From Herpetosiphon gulosus (GTDB lineage: Bacteria > Chloroflexota > Chloroflexia > Chloroflexales > Herpetosiphonaceae): DNA of 64,000 bases. The DNA lies in NCBI RefSeq assembly GCF_039545135.1, contig NZ_BAABRU010000006.1, positions 1-64,000 on the forward strand, read 5' to 3'. Shown here piece after piece: positions 18,900 through 26,079 of this stretch (within the stretch, counting starts at the first letter, position 1; each line of letters opens with the position of its first letter). The translations under genes and the position numbers were made by a program. Below the pieces are notes generated by a model that saw only the letters and a list, made by a program, of their open reading frames with translations, had not been told where the DNA came from and did no database searches.

Positions 18900-19325
18900 A
18901 TGTCGCTGATTCAAAAAATGACCAAAGCGTTTGTGCTAATCGTCGAAGATAATATTGATAACATGCTGGTATTAACTGAATTGCTGAATGTTATGCCAGA
19001 AGTACGTTATTGTAATGTACGGCCTTCAGGCCGCCAACTTTTTGCCTTCCTCGAAAACGATGCAGTACCCGCAATTAATTTAATTCTGTTGGATATTAAC
19101 TTGCCACGCGAAAATGGCTATGTGCTGTTACCCAAAATTCGCGTCCACCCCAAGCTTTGCAACGCCTTGGTGATCGCGGTCAGTGCCCAAACTGGCCCTC
19201 AAGAAGTGGCCAAAATTCGCGCTGCTGGCTTCGATGGCTTTCTGGCCAAACCACTACACTTCCAACGTTTCCCTGAACAATTACGCCGAATTATGAATGG
19301 CGAACAAATTTGGGAAGGCGCATAA
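18900..19325 (+). CDS. Single-domain response regulator
   Basis: 141 residues, starting at the ATG at 18900 behind AAGGAG. Receiver only: pocket IVEDNIDN, phospho-acceptor Asp65 (LLDINLP) and Lys in GFLAKPL. The ending RIMNGEQIWEGA matches the tail of the receivers at 14928-15374 and 36822-37289. It lies 118 bp after the methyltransferase in the same direction, so it may be part of the diterpene transcript. No kinase is adjacent. Confidence 0.88.
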   Translation: MSLIQKMTKAFVLIVEDNIDNMLVLTELLNVMPEVRYCNVRPSGRQLFAFLENDAVPAINLILLDINLPRENGYVLLPKIRVHPKLCNALVIAVSAQTGPQEVAKIRAAGFDGFLAKPLHFQRFPEQLRRIMNGEQIWEGA

Positions 19326-19438
19326 TCTGGATATTTAGCTAGGTCATTCTTAAGTATTCTAGCCAGTAAATTATAGAATTCAAAACTATACTATTTTTGC
19401 GATCTATTTAGATAATTTTAGGGTTGTGAATAAAATAG

Positions 19439-19490
19439 AACCAAAATTTGAACTAAATTTAACCAAAATTATTATTTTCTGACGTATAAT
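19439..19490 (+). promoter_or_regulatory. Promoter with Pho-box-like direct repeats
   Basis: AACCAAAATT occurs at 19439 and 19461 (22 bp apart), with GAACTAAATT between them. The AAC cores are at 19439, 19451 and 19461, close to an 11-bp period. The last repeat occupies the -35 position of a TATAAT box (19485-19490), and no TTGACA is seen. This layout is that of an activator-dependent promoter and resembles phosphate-regulon boxes, fitting the nucleotidase downstream. The regulator is inferred. Confidence 0.4.
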
Positions 19491-19524
19491 ACTAAGTGAT
19501 CTGTGTGTCCAGGAGAAACAATTC

Positions 19525-21693
19525 ATGGATTTTGCAATGTGGCATAACGTGAAAAGCAAAGTAGGTATTCTACTTAGCCTCACGCTGTTGGTTGGCTCGC
19601 TTGGCCAAGCTGCACCAACGAAGGCCGCCGAAAAGCTGTGTTTCAATCAGCCAGGCGTTGTCGAATGTATTGCTCCCGAATTCCGCGATTATTGGGAAAA
19701 GAACGGTGGGTTGCCCGTTTTTGGTTATCCCCAAACCGCAGCCTATGAAGAAGCCACTCCTGAAGGTAAGTTCTTGGTGCAATATTTTGAGCGCCAGCGG
19801 CTTGAATATCACCCCGAGAAACCAGCTCCATTTACGATTTTACTTGGCCGGATTAATGATGAAGTGCTGTTGCGCGAAAACCGCGTATGGCGCGATTTCC
19901 CCACCGCTCCCCAAGCGACTGGCTGCCAATTGTTCAGCGAAACTGGCCACAGCGTTTGCGGTGAGTTCTTGAAATATTGGAACTCGCAAGGTTTGGATTT
20001 GAGTGAAAATGGCATTACCTACGGCGAATCATTGGCCTTGTGGGGCTTGCCACTCTCTGATCCCCAAGAAGAAATTAACATCGATGGCGATAAAGTTTTA
20101 ACCCAACACTTTGAGCGTGCTCGCATGGAATGGCACACCAAAGATGGCAAGAATCAAATCTTGCTGACTCGCCTTGGCGTGACTTTGGTGCCAATGCAGC
20201 TCAAAATGTTGGCAATCAACGACTTCCATGGTCAAATCTCAACGGGCCGCAAGGTGAGCAATAAGGATGTTGGTGGCGCTGCCTACTTGAGCAGCTACAT
20301 CAAACAAGCTCGCGCCAAAGCTCGCTACTCGTTGACCGTGCAAGCTGGCGATATGGTCGGCGCAAGTGCCCCAAGCTCAGCCTTGTTGCAAGATCAGCCA
20401 ACCATGGAATTCCTTAATATGTTGGGAGTTAATGTTGGCACAATCGGCAACCACGAATTCGATGAAGGCTTCGATGAAATGATGCGCTTGATCGATGGTG
20501 GCTGTCACCCAACCGCTGGCTGCTGGGAAGGTGCAAACTATCCCTATGTTGTGGCCAATGTGATCGACAAACGCACCAATAAGACGATTTTGCCAGCCTA
20601 TCATGTGATGAACATTGATGGGGCACGCATCGGCTTTATCGGTGTCGTATTGCAAAATACCCCTGAAATCGTGATTCCATCAGGCGTGACCAACCTTGAG
20701 TTTATCGATGAAGTTACGGCGATCAATCAAGCAGTAACCGAGTTGAATGGCCAAGGTGTCCATGCAATCATTGTTTTGGCCCACGAAGGTGGTACGCAAA
20801 ACGCCACAACTGGCGCAATCACTGGCCCAATCGCTGAAATTGCCAATGGTATTAATGATGATGTTGATGTGATCGTTAGCGCTCACACTCACACCTCAAT
20901 CAGCGGCGAAGTCGATGGTAAGTTGATCACCCAAGCACTTTCATATAGCACTGCTTTTGCTGATATCGATTTGACAATCGACCGCGCTAAACGCGATATC
21001 GTGGCCAAAAAAGCCACGATCGTCACGACCTTCCACGAAGGTATGACCCCTGATGCAGAGGTTGCGGCAATGGTCAAGAAATACGAAGACCAAGTAGCAT
21101 CGCAAGTTAACCGCAAGGTTGGTACTTCAGCCATCGCCATCACCAACACGGCCAATGCAGCCGGTGAATCGGCCTTAGGCAACTTGATTGCCGATGCGCA
21201 ACGTAACACCATGAGCACCCAATTTGCCTTTATGAATCCAGGCGGCATTCGCGCACCACTCGATGCTGGCGAAATTACCTGGGGCGAGTTGTATTCAATT
21301 CAGCCATTCAGCAACGATTTGGTCAAGATGACTGTAACTGGGGCTGATATTTACACCTTGCTCAACCAACAATGGCAAACCCAAAGCGATGGTTCAGTTC
21401 GCGCTCGTATCCTGCAAATTTCAGGCTTGAGCTACACCTGGACTGATGCCAATGCGGTTGGCCAAAAAGTGCTTGAAGTACGTGATGGTAGTGGCCAACT
21501 TTTGGATAAAGCTGCCAGCTACACCATCACTGTCAATAGCTTCTTGGCTGATGGCGGCGATGGCTTCGTTGTGCTCAAACAAGGCAAGAATCGCGAAGTT
21601 GGCCCAACTGACCTCGATGGCTTAGTGCGCTACATCGAAAAGTTAGCTCAGCCAATTAGCGCTAACATCGAAAACCGCATCGTCAAACAATAA
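19525..21693 (+). CDS. Secreted 5'-nucleotidase/cyclic phosphodiesterase (UshA-like)
   Basis: 722 residues. Signal peptide (about 1-35, ending PTKAAE). Residues 40-230 hold two copies of a repeat seen in Chloroflexi surface proteins (FRDYWEKNGGLPVFGYP and QYFERQRLEYHPE; then FLKYWNSQGL and QHFERARMEWH). The metallophosphoesterase domain follows, with metal-binding motifs INDFHGQ, QAGDMVG, GNHEFDEG and AHTHTSISG. The 5'-nucleotidase C-terminal substrate domain (about 535-690) has GNLIADAQR and NPGGIRAPLDAGEITWG. It should release phosphate and nucleosides from external nucleotides, useful to a predator feeding on lysed cells. GGAG lies 9 nt before the start; the promoter carries possible phosphate-control repeats. 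Confidence 0.92.
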   Translation: MDFAMWHNVKSKVGILLSLTLLVGSLGQAAPTKAAEKLCFNQPGVVECIAPEFRDYWEKNGGLPVFGYPQTAAYEEATPEGKFLVQYFERQRLEYHPEKPAPFTILLGRINDEVLLRENRVWRDFPTAPQATGCQLFSETGHSVCGEFLKYWNSQGLDLSENGITYGESLALWGLPLSDPQEEINIDGDKVLTQHFERARMEWHTKDGKNQILLTRLGVTLVPMQLKMLAINDFHGQISTGRKVSNKDVGGAAYLSSYIKQARAKARYSLTVQAGDMVGASAPSSALLQDQPTMEFLNMLGVNVGTIGNHEFDEGFDEMMRLIDGGCHPTAGCWEGANYPYVVANVIDKRTNKTILPAYHVMNIDGARIGFIGVVLQNTPEIVIPSGVTNLEFIDEVTAINQAVTELNGQGVHAIIVLAHEGGTQNATTGAITGPIAEIANGINDDVDVIVSAHTHTSISGEVDGKLITQALSYSTAFADIDLTIDRAKRDIVAKKATIVTTFHEGMTPDAEVAAMVKKYEDQVASQVNRKVGTSAIAITNTANAAGESALGNLIADAQRNTMSTQFAFMNPGGIRAPLDAGEITWGELYSIQPFSNDLVKMTVTGADIYTLLNQQWQTQSDGSVRARILQISGLSYTWTDANAVGQKVLEVRDGSGQLLDKAASYTITVNSFLADGGDGFVVLKQGKNREVGPTDLDGLVRYIEKLAQPISANIENRIVKQ

Positions 21694-21715
21694 TTACACG
21701 ATAACACACGATCAC

Positions 21716-21750
21716 CAATGCAGCAGGCCAAACCTGCTGCATTGTGTTTT
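21716..21750 (+). terminator. Intrinsic terminator after the nucleotidase
   Basis: A perfect 12-bp stem (CAATGCAGCAGG with CCTGCTGCATTG) and 5-nt loop, followed by TGTTTT. It lies between convergent genes. Confidence 0.85.
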
Positions 21751-22774
21751 AGGGCAACCAGCGCGGCCAAATTGCATCATCGGCAATTTGGCTGGCATTT
21801 GTGGTTTCAGGGGGTTGTTGCCAAATTGAATAGCGCGATTGCTGTGGGTCAAGCCTGCTCCAAACCAATTGTTGGCTATCTGGCGACCACTGGGGATCAA
21901 AATTATCGTATTGAGGATCGTTGGTTAGCTGGCGTGCTTGACTTGAATTATTGAGATTTAATAGCCAAACTTCGCCTAGTTCAGCACCCAACGGGCGACG
22001 AATATAGGCTAATCGCTGACCATCAGGCGCGAGACGTGGATAGTAAACATCGGCATCAGGGCTTTCAAGCACAACACTTAATTGCTCGGTTGCCAGATCA
22101 TAGCGCAGCAACCGACCAAAACGTCCGGTTTCAGGCTCGGTGAGTTGGGCAATAATCAAGGCTTGGCTATCGGGCTGCCATGTAAACGTCCCAGTCAAAG
22201 TTAATTCGCGAGTTATGCCCGTTGCAGCTTGCAGCACTAATTGCGGTCGATCAGCCAATTCATAGATCAACCAACGCCCATCAGGCGACCATTGTTGATT
22301 TAACGCGGGCGTTTGATCGACATCCAAGCTTTGGGGCTGGCTCACGTTAGCACTAACTTGCCAAATGCTGGGCGGTGCAGGCTCGTCATCAATCAAAGCC
22401 AACGGTGAACGCAAATAAAGCAGTTGATCAGTAGTAGGATGACAGGTAGCTTGGCTCAACACCGCCTCAGGATCTTCGACTAAGGTTTCAGGATACAAAC
22501 TCGATAAGTCACTTGCGACCAACCGCTTGGTTATGCTGGTCGCTGTGGTATAGACCAAACGGCCTTGGCTGAGGCAAGCAGGGCTATTCACTGCCGTCGC
22601 GATTGCTTGCTCTCGCCCAGCGTCATCGCGCAGCACCAAATTTGCCTCAGCTAATGGATTTTGCACATAGCTCAAACGCCAATTTTGAGGGCTAGGAGTT
22701 GGCACAGCGGTTGCTTGCTCCGAGCCACAACTGATTAAACTCGCGATAATTCCCAAAAATACAATCCAACGCAT
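21749..22774 (-). CDS. Lipoprotein with TolB/WD40-like beta-propeller repeats
   Basis: 341 residues from the ATG at 22774, which follows GAGGAA and opens a lipoprotein signal peptide with lipobox LISC (Cys17). The rest holds PD40-type blades, recognised by SPDGRWLIY, APDGQRLAYIRR and SPDSQQLVWSR, and probably forms one propeller. No catalytic motif is visible. It probably binds a ligand or partner at the cell surface. The final codons run into the nucleotidase terminator. Confidence 0.82.
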   Translation of the reverse strand: MRWIVFLGIIASLISCGSEQATAVPTPSPQNWRLSYVQNPLAEANLVLRDDAGREQAIATAVNSPACLSQGRLVYTTATSITKRLVASDLSSLYPETLVEDPEAVLSQATCHPTTDQLLYLRSPLALIDDEPAPPSIWQVSANVSQPQSLDVDQTPALNQQWSPDGRWLIYELADRPQLVLQAATGITRELTLTGTFTWQPDSQALIIAQLTEPETGRFGRLLRYDLATEQLSVVLESPDADVYYPRLAPDGQRLAYIRRPLGAELGEVWLLNLNNSSQARQLTNDPQYDNFDPQWSPDSQQLVWSRLDPQQSRYSIWQQPPETTNASQIADDAIWPRWLP

Positions 22775-22800
22775 GGGGCAAAATTCCTCTAAATAGTCAG

Positions 22801-22844
22801 AATCCGTCAGGTTTGCCACCTTATAGCAGCAACTCTGACGGATT
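22801..22844. terminator. Inverted repeat downstream of the MepA-like gene
   Basis: AATCCGTCAG and CTGACGGATT form a perfect 10-bp inverted repeat with a 24-nt loop. It could terminate the leftward endopeptidase transcript or act as an operator for the lipoprotein gene. Confidence 0.4.
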
Positions 22845-22863
22845 ATAGAGCAATGATCGAAAC

Positions 22864-23784
22864 CTATTTGAAGCGAATGTGTAAATGATTATCGTGATTG
22901 GGATAGGAAGTGGTCAAGCCTTCGCTAATCAACACCGGATCATTGAAGTAAATCAAGGCAATTTGGTTAGGCGCAGCAGCCCGAATGGCTTTGACCAAAT
23001 TGCGGGTCGCAGCGCGATCGTAGGTGCTCGATTGCCAGGTAATTCGGCTGCCAGTACATTGCTTGCCATCGCTGCGAATTGGCCAAAGATCAACATCAAG
23101 GCCAGTTTCGTGTGAGGCATGGCCTGGAATATCGCCACCATGTTCAAAACTAATATCGCCAAGCGGCACTTTGCCCTTACCATAGCTGGCAAAATCACTA
23201 GCCGCCGCTTCAATTTGGGCCACCGTTGAGGCGACACCCCAGTTGGCATTACCATTATTATCGGGGTCTTGATCGCAGATGTTGGCACTGAAATCAGTAT
23301 ATTCATAATGCCAAATCAAGTTCTTCCAGGTGGTTGGGCCAACCACGCCATCGGCACTCAGGCCAGCATGGCTCTGAAAACTCTTGACAGCGCTTTCCGT
23401 ACCAGCCCCAAATGCACCATCGACAGTTAAGCCAGCGTTGCGTTTGGCATTCAACAAGGTTTGGACGGCTTTAACTGCGTTACCATTATCACCACGCCGC
23501 ACGGTTACAACCAGCGCATTCCAAGTGTTAGGGCCAACAATGCCATCAGCCCCAAGGCCTTGACTCGATTGAAAACTCTTAACAGAGCTTTCGGTGCCTG
23601 AGCCAAACACGCCGTCGGCACTAATATTGAGCAAATATTGCATAGCTTTGACATCAGTGCCACGATTGCCTTTGCTAATTGTATGGAAAAATGCCGCTGA
23701 AAATGCATGCGCCGAACCGATCGAACCAAGCACAATGCTCAAGATTAACGTAAAACTGGCAATCCGCCAAACGAAAGCTTTCAT
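22864..23784 (-). CDS. Secreted peptidoglycan endopeptidase (MepA/LAS type) with two PG-binding domains
   Basis: 306 residues from the ATG at 23784 (GAGGG about 8 nt upstream). Signal peptide ending SAHA, then two PG_binding_1 repeats (about 40-85 and 92-145; motifs [12 protein letters not shown] and [14 protein letters not shown]). The catalytic domain has the LAS-peptidase zinc pattern: [13 protein letters not shown] (two His and Asp) and NHLHIRF. It resembles penicillin-insensitive murein endopeptidase and should cut peptide cross-links. It lies 12 bp after the amidase gene, so the two form one transcription unit. Secretion implies attack on other cells' walls or remodelling of its own. 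Confidence 0.9.
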   Translation of the reverse strand: MKAFVWRIASFTLILSIVLGSIGSAHAFSAAFFHTISKGNRGTDVKAMQYLLNISADGVFGSGTESSVKSFQSSQGLGADGIVGPNTWNALVVTVRRGDNGNAVKAVQTLLNAKRNAGLTVDGAFGAGTESAVKSFQSHAGLSADGVVGPTTWKNLIWHYEYTDFSANICDQDPDNNGNANWGVASTVAQIEAAASDFASYGKGKVPLGDISFEHGGDIPGHASHETGLDVDLWPIRSDGKQCTGSRITWQSSTYDRAATRNLVKAIRAAAPNQIALIYFNDPVLISEGLTTSYPNHDNHLHIRFK

Positions 23785-23796
23785 CAAATACCCTCA

Positions 23797-24867
23797 TTAC
23801 ATCGCTAAATGATTCCAGCTGTTCAAGCCAACCACACCATCAACCGTCAATTGGCGATTGGTTTGGAAGGCGCGAACAAGCGTGTTTACGCCTGTTCCAA
23901 AGCTACCATCAATCGTCGTTGGGTAATTTTGCACCGTCAGTTGATTTTGCAAGGCCTTGACTGCCTCGCCCGTATCGCCTGAGCGCAAGGTCATGATTAA
24001 TTTTTCCCACGTTGCTGCCCCAACGACTCCATCTGAGGTTAGGCCATTGGCGGTTTGAAAGCTCTTGACCGCAGTTTCAGTGCCTGGGCCAAAGGCTCCA
24101 TCGGCGGTAATCGTCGCACCGCGTGCTCGCAAGAGATATTGCATAGTTTTGGCAAGGCCAGTCGCAGGTGTGTTACGCCGCAAAATCGGCCACATGCGAC
24201 CAACTGCCCCACCACTGAGGGTTGTATCAACCGCCGTGCGCAATTGTGGCAGCAAACTATACAGCGTATCGCCTGGACAACTGGTGCTATCCAAATCGCG
24301 ATGGCCGACAATAGCGTTGGCAGTGAGGCCATATTGCTGGCAAATATAGGCAATTAAAGCCACCAGTTTATTCCACAAGGGCAGGCTGGGCGTGACATTC
24401 ATATACAAGCCTTCGCATTCGATGCCAATATGGGTTTCATTATGGCCATCGACGTGTGCGCCTTGAACATGCTTCGTACCGCCTTGCAAAATACTCAAAC
24501 TTTGATGGCGGCCTTCCATAATCCAGCCACCACGGCTGATCGTAAATTGTTGGCCAGTATCGATCCAACCGCGATTGAAATGGCTTTGTTGAATTTGCCG
24601 CGCCACTTGCCATGCCTTATTGCGGGTAAAATCGTTGGTGTTAGGATTAGTCGTGTGGTGCACAACAATGCCGATTGGCTTTTGATTGAGCACATTGATT
24701 GGCTCTTTGGCAGCAGCAGCCCCCCAAGCAGCAGTTGAATCAATCGCAGGAGTTGCAACGGCGGCATGAGCTGGCCGCAAGAAGCGTAATTCTGTGCCAC
24801 CAACCACCACGCTCATTGCCACGCCCAGCGATAGTTTGCCAAATGTACGGCGGGAAAGTTTCTTCAT
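23797..24867 (-). CDS. Tat-exported N-acetylmuramoyl-L-alanine amidase with two PG-binding domains
   Basis: 356 residues from the ATG at 24867, behind AAGGAAA. The N-terminus has a twin-arginine signal (SRRTFGKLSLG) rather than a Sec-only signal, unlike its two neighbours. The amidase_2/PGRP domain (about 50-215) shows the zinc ligands: His in GIVVHHTT, His in VGHRDLD and Cys in STSCPGD. Two PG_binding_1 repeats end the protein (TADGAFGPGTETAVKSFQ and TVDGVVGLNSWNHL). It should cleave the bond between muramic acid and L-Ala. It shares a transcript with the MepA-like gene and is separated from the gene before it by a strong terminator. Confidence 0.93.
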   Translation of the reverse strand: MKKLSRRTFGKLSLGVAMSVVVGGTELRFLRPAHAAVATPAIDSTAAWGAAAAKEPINVLNQKPIGIVVHHTTNPNTNDFTRNKAWQVARQIQQSHFNRGWIDTGQQFTISRGGWIMEGRHQSLSILQGGTKHVQGAHVDGHNETHIGIECEGLYMNVTPSLPLWNKLVALIAYICQQYGLTANAIVGHRDLDSTSCPGDTLYSLLPQLRTAVDTTLSGGAVGRMWPILRRNTPATGLAKTMQYLLRARGATITADGAFGPGTETAVKSFQTANGLTSDGVVGAATWEKLIMTLRSGDTGEAVKALQNQLTVQNYPTTIDGSFGTGVNTLVRAFQTNRQLTVDGVVGLNSWNHLAM

Positions 24868-24886
24868 TGCGGGGTTTCCTTTGTTC

Positions 24887-24922
24887 AAAAAACAAGCCCC
24901 ACGTTAGGCAACGTGAGGCTTG
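24887..24922 (-). terminator. Intrinsic terminator between peptidoglycan hydrolase genes
   Basis: On the minus strand, a 13-bp stem (CAAGCCTCACGTT with AACGTGGGGCTTG, one G-T pair) and 4-nt loop are followed by six Ts. It ends the transcript of the gene at 24936-25895. Confidence 0.9.
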
Positions 24923-24935
24923 TAGGCAAGAGTGA

Positions 24936-25895
24936 TTATGGGCGGGGCCAAGCGCAGTGGATGTGGGTGCTATGGCCAGAATCGCCAGGGCCAAGCACTT
25001 CGGTTGCGCCGAGATTGGCACATTTGTTGCGGAATGATTGTTGGTTGGGGTGTGATGCGCTAACGTGTGAGCCGTTGATCACATTAACATCGACGGCAAC
25101 GCCAGCATAGTGACGTGAGTTGGCGCTGTGGGAGCCACCAGCAATTTCGCTAACCGAGTAGCTCCACGATTGTGAGAGGGTGATCATCCCGTTCAATAAT
25201 GAGGTGCTGAGGTAAACCGAACCACCTGGAGCATTGCCATAGCTGCTCCGGCGAGCAGCGCCACCATTGGCGGTGTCAACAATGTTTTGGCGGGCGGTTG
25301 CGCTATCGGAAACGCCTGAGGTATGGATCGTCGCGAGGGCGATGCGGCTGCTATCGCGGATGGTACGTGCCAAATCGGCGCGGCTGGAGCCACCACCACC
25401 TGGATTGCCAGTCAAGGCGGCCCAGGTATCAGCGCCAACAATCCCATCAGCTCCCAAGCCTTTGCTTGATTGAAAGCTTTTGACTGCCGACAGCGTGCCT
25501 GCGCCAAAATCGCCATCAACCGTCAACGAATGGCCATGCTTTTTCAATTGGCGTTGCAAGGCATTGACGACAATGTTGTTATCGCCTTGGCGCACCGTGA
25601 GAACCAATTGCTCCCAAGTGTTGGGGCCAACCACGCCATCAGCGCTCAAGCCTTTGCTTGATTGGAAACTTTTGACAGTTGACAAGGTGCCTGAACCAAA
25701 ATCGCCATCGACCGTCAAGCTATAGCCGCGTTGTTTCAACATTGCTTGCACGGTATAGACGTTATCGCCAGAATCACCGTTGCTGACGGTTGCCCAAGTG
25801 CGGGCTGCAACTCCCTGCGCCGCAGGGCCAAAACTTGCCAACATGACCAACGCCATGGTTAGGCCGCTGAACCAAAATGCCCACCGCTTGTGCAT
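24936..25895 (-). CDS. Secreted LAS-type peptidoglycan peptidase with two PG-binding domains
   Basis: 319 residues. Signal peptide, then two nearly identical PG_binding_1 repeats (about 38-90 and 95-150; SLTVDGDFGSGTLS and SLTVDGDFGAGTLS). A Gly/Ser linker joins a C-terminal domain with SRHYAGVAVDV and HSTHIHC, the His/Asp/His zinc pattern of M15/LAS peptidases. The likely activity is carboxypeptidase or endopeptidase cleavage of wall peptides. AAGGATAG precedes the start. It is the third wall hydrolase in a row but has its own terminator. The near-identity of its two binding repeats suggests recent duplication. Confidence 0.85.
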   Translation of the reverse strand: MHKRWAFWFSGLTMALVMLASFGPAAQGVAARTWATVSNGDSGDNVYTVQAMLKQRGYSLTVDGDFGSGTLSTVKSFQSSKGLSADGVVGPNTWEQLVLTVRQGDNNIVVNALQRQLKKHGHSLTVDGDFGAGTLSAVKSFQSSKGLGADGIVGADTWAALTGNPGGGGSSRADLARTIRDSSRIALATIHTSGVSDSATARQNIVDTANGGAARRSSYGNAPGGSVYLSTSLLNGMITLSQSWSYSVSEIAGGSHSANSRHYAGVAVDVNVINGSHVSASHPNQQSFRNKCANLGATEVLGPGDSGHSTHIHCAWPRP

Positions 25896-26079
25896 AATTG
25901 CTATCCTTCCTTGTGAATGCCACTAAAAAAGATCGGGAATGGGATTGTTTCAAGCTTGATTGTCGAAAAGCGCAATTCGTAGGTATACTATATGCAACCC
26001 TTCTTAAAAAATTCTAAAAATATTGTTATGTTTCTAAAAAATATCTTAAAGCTCTGCCAGTGATCCACTAGGAGGTTCC

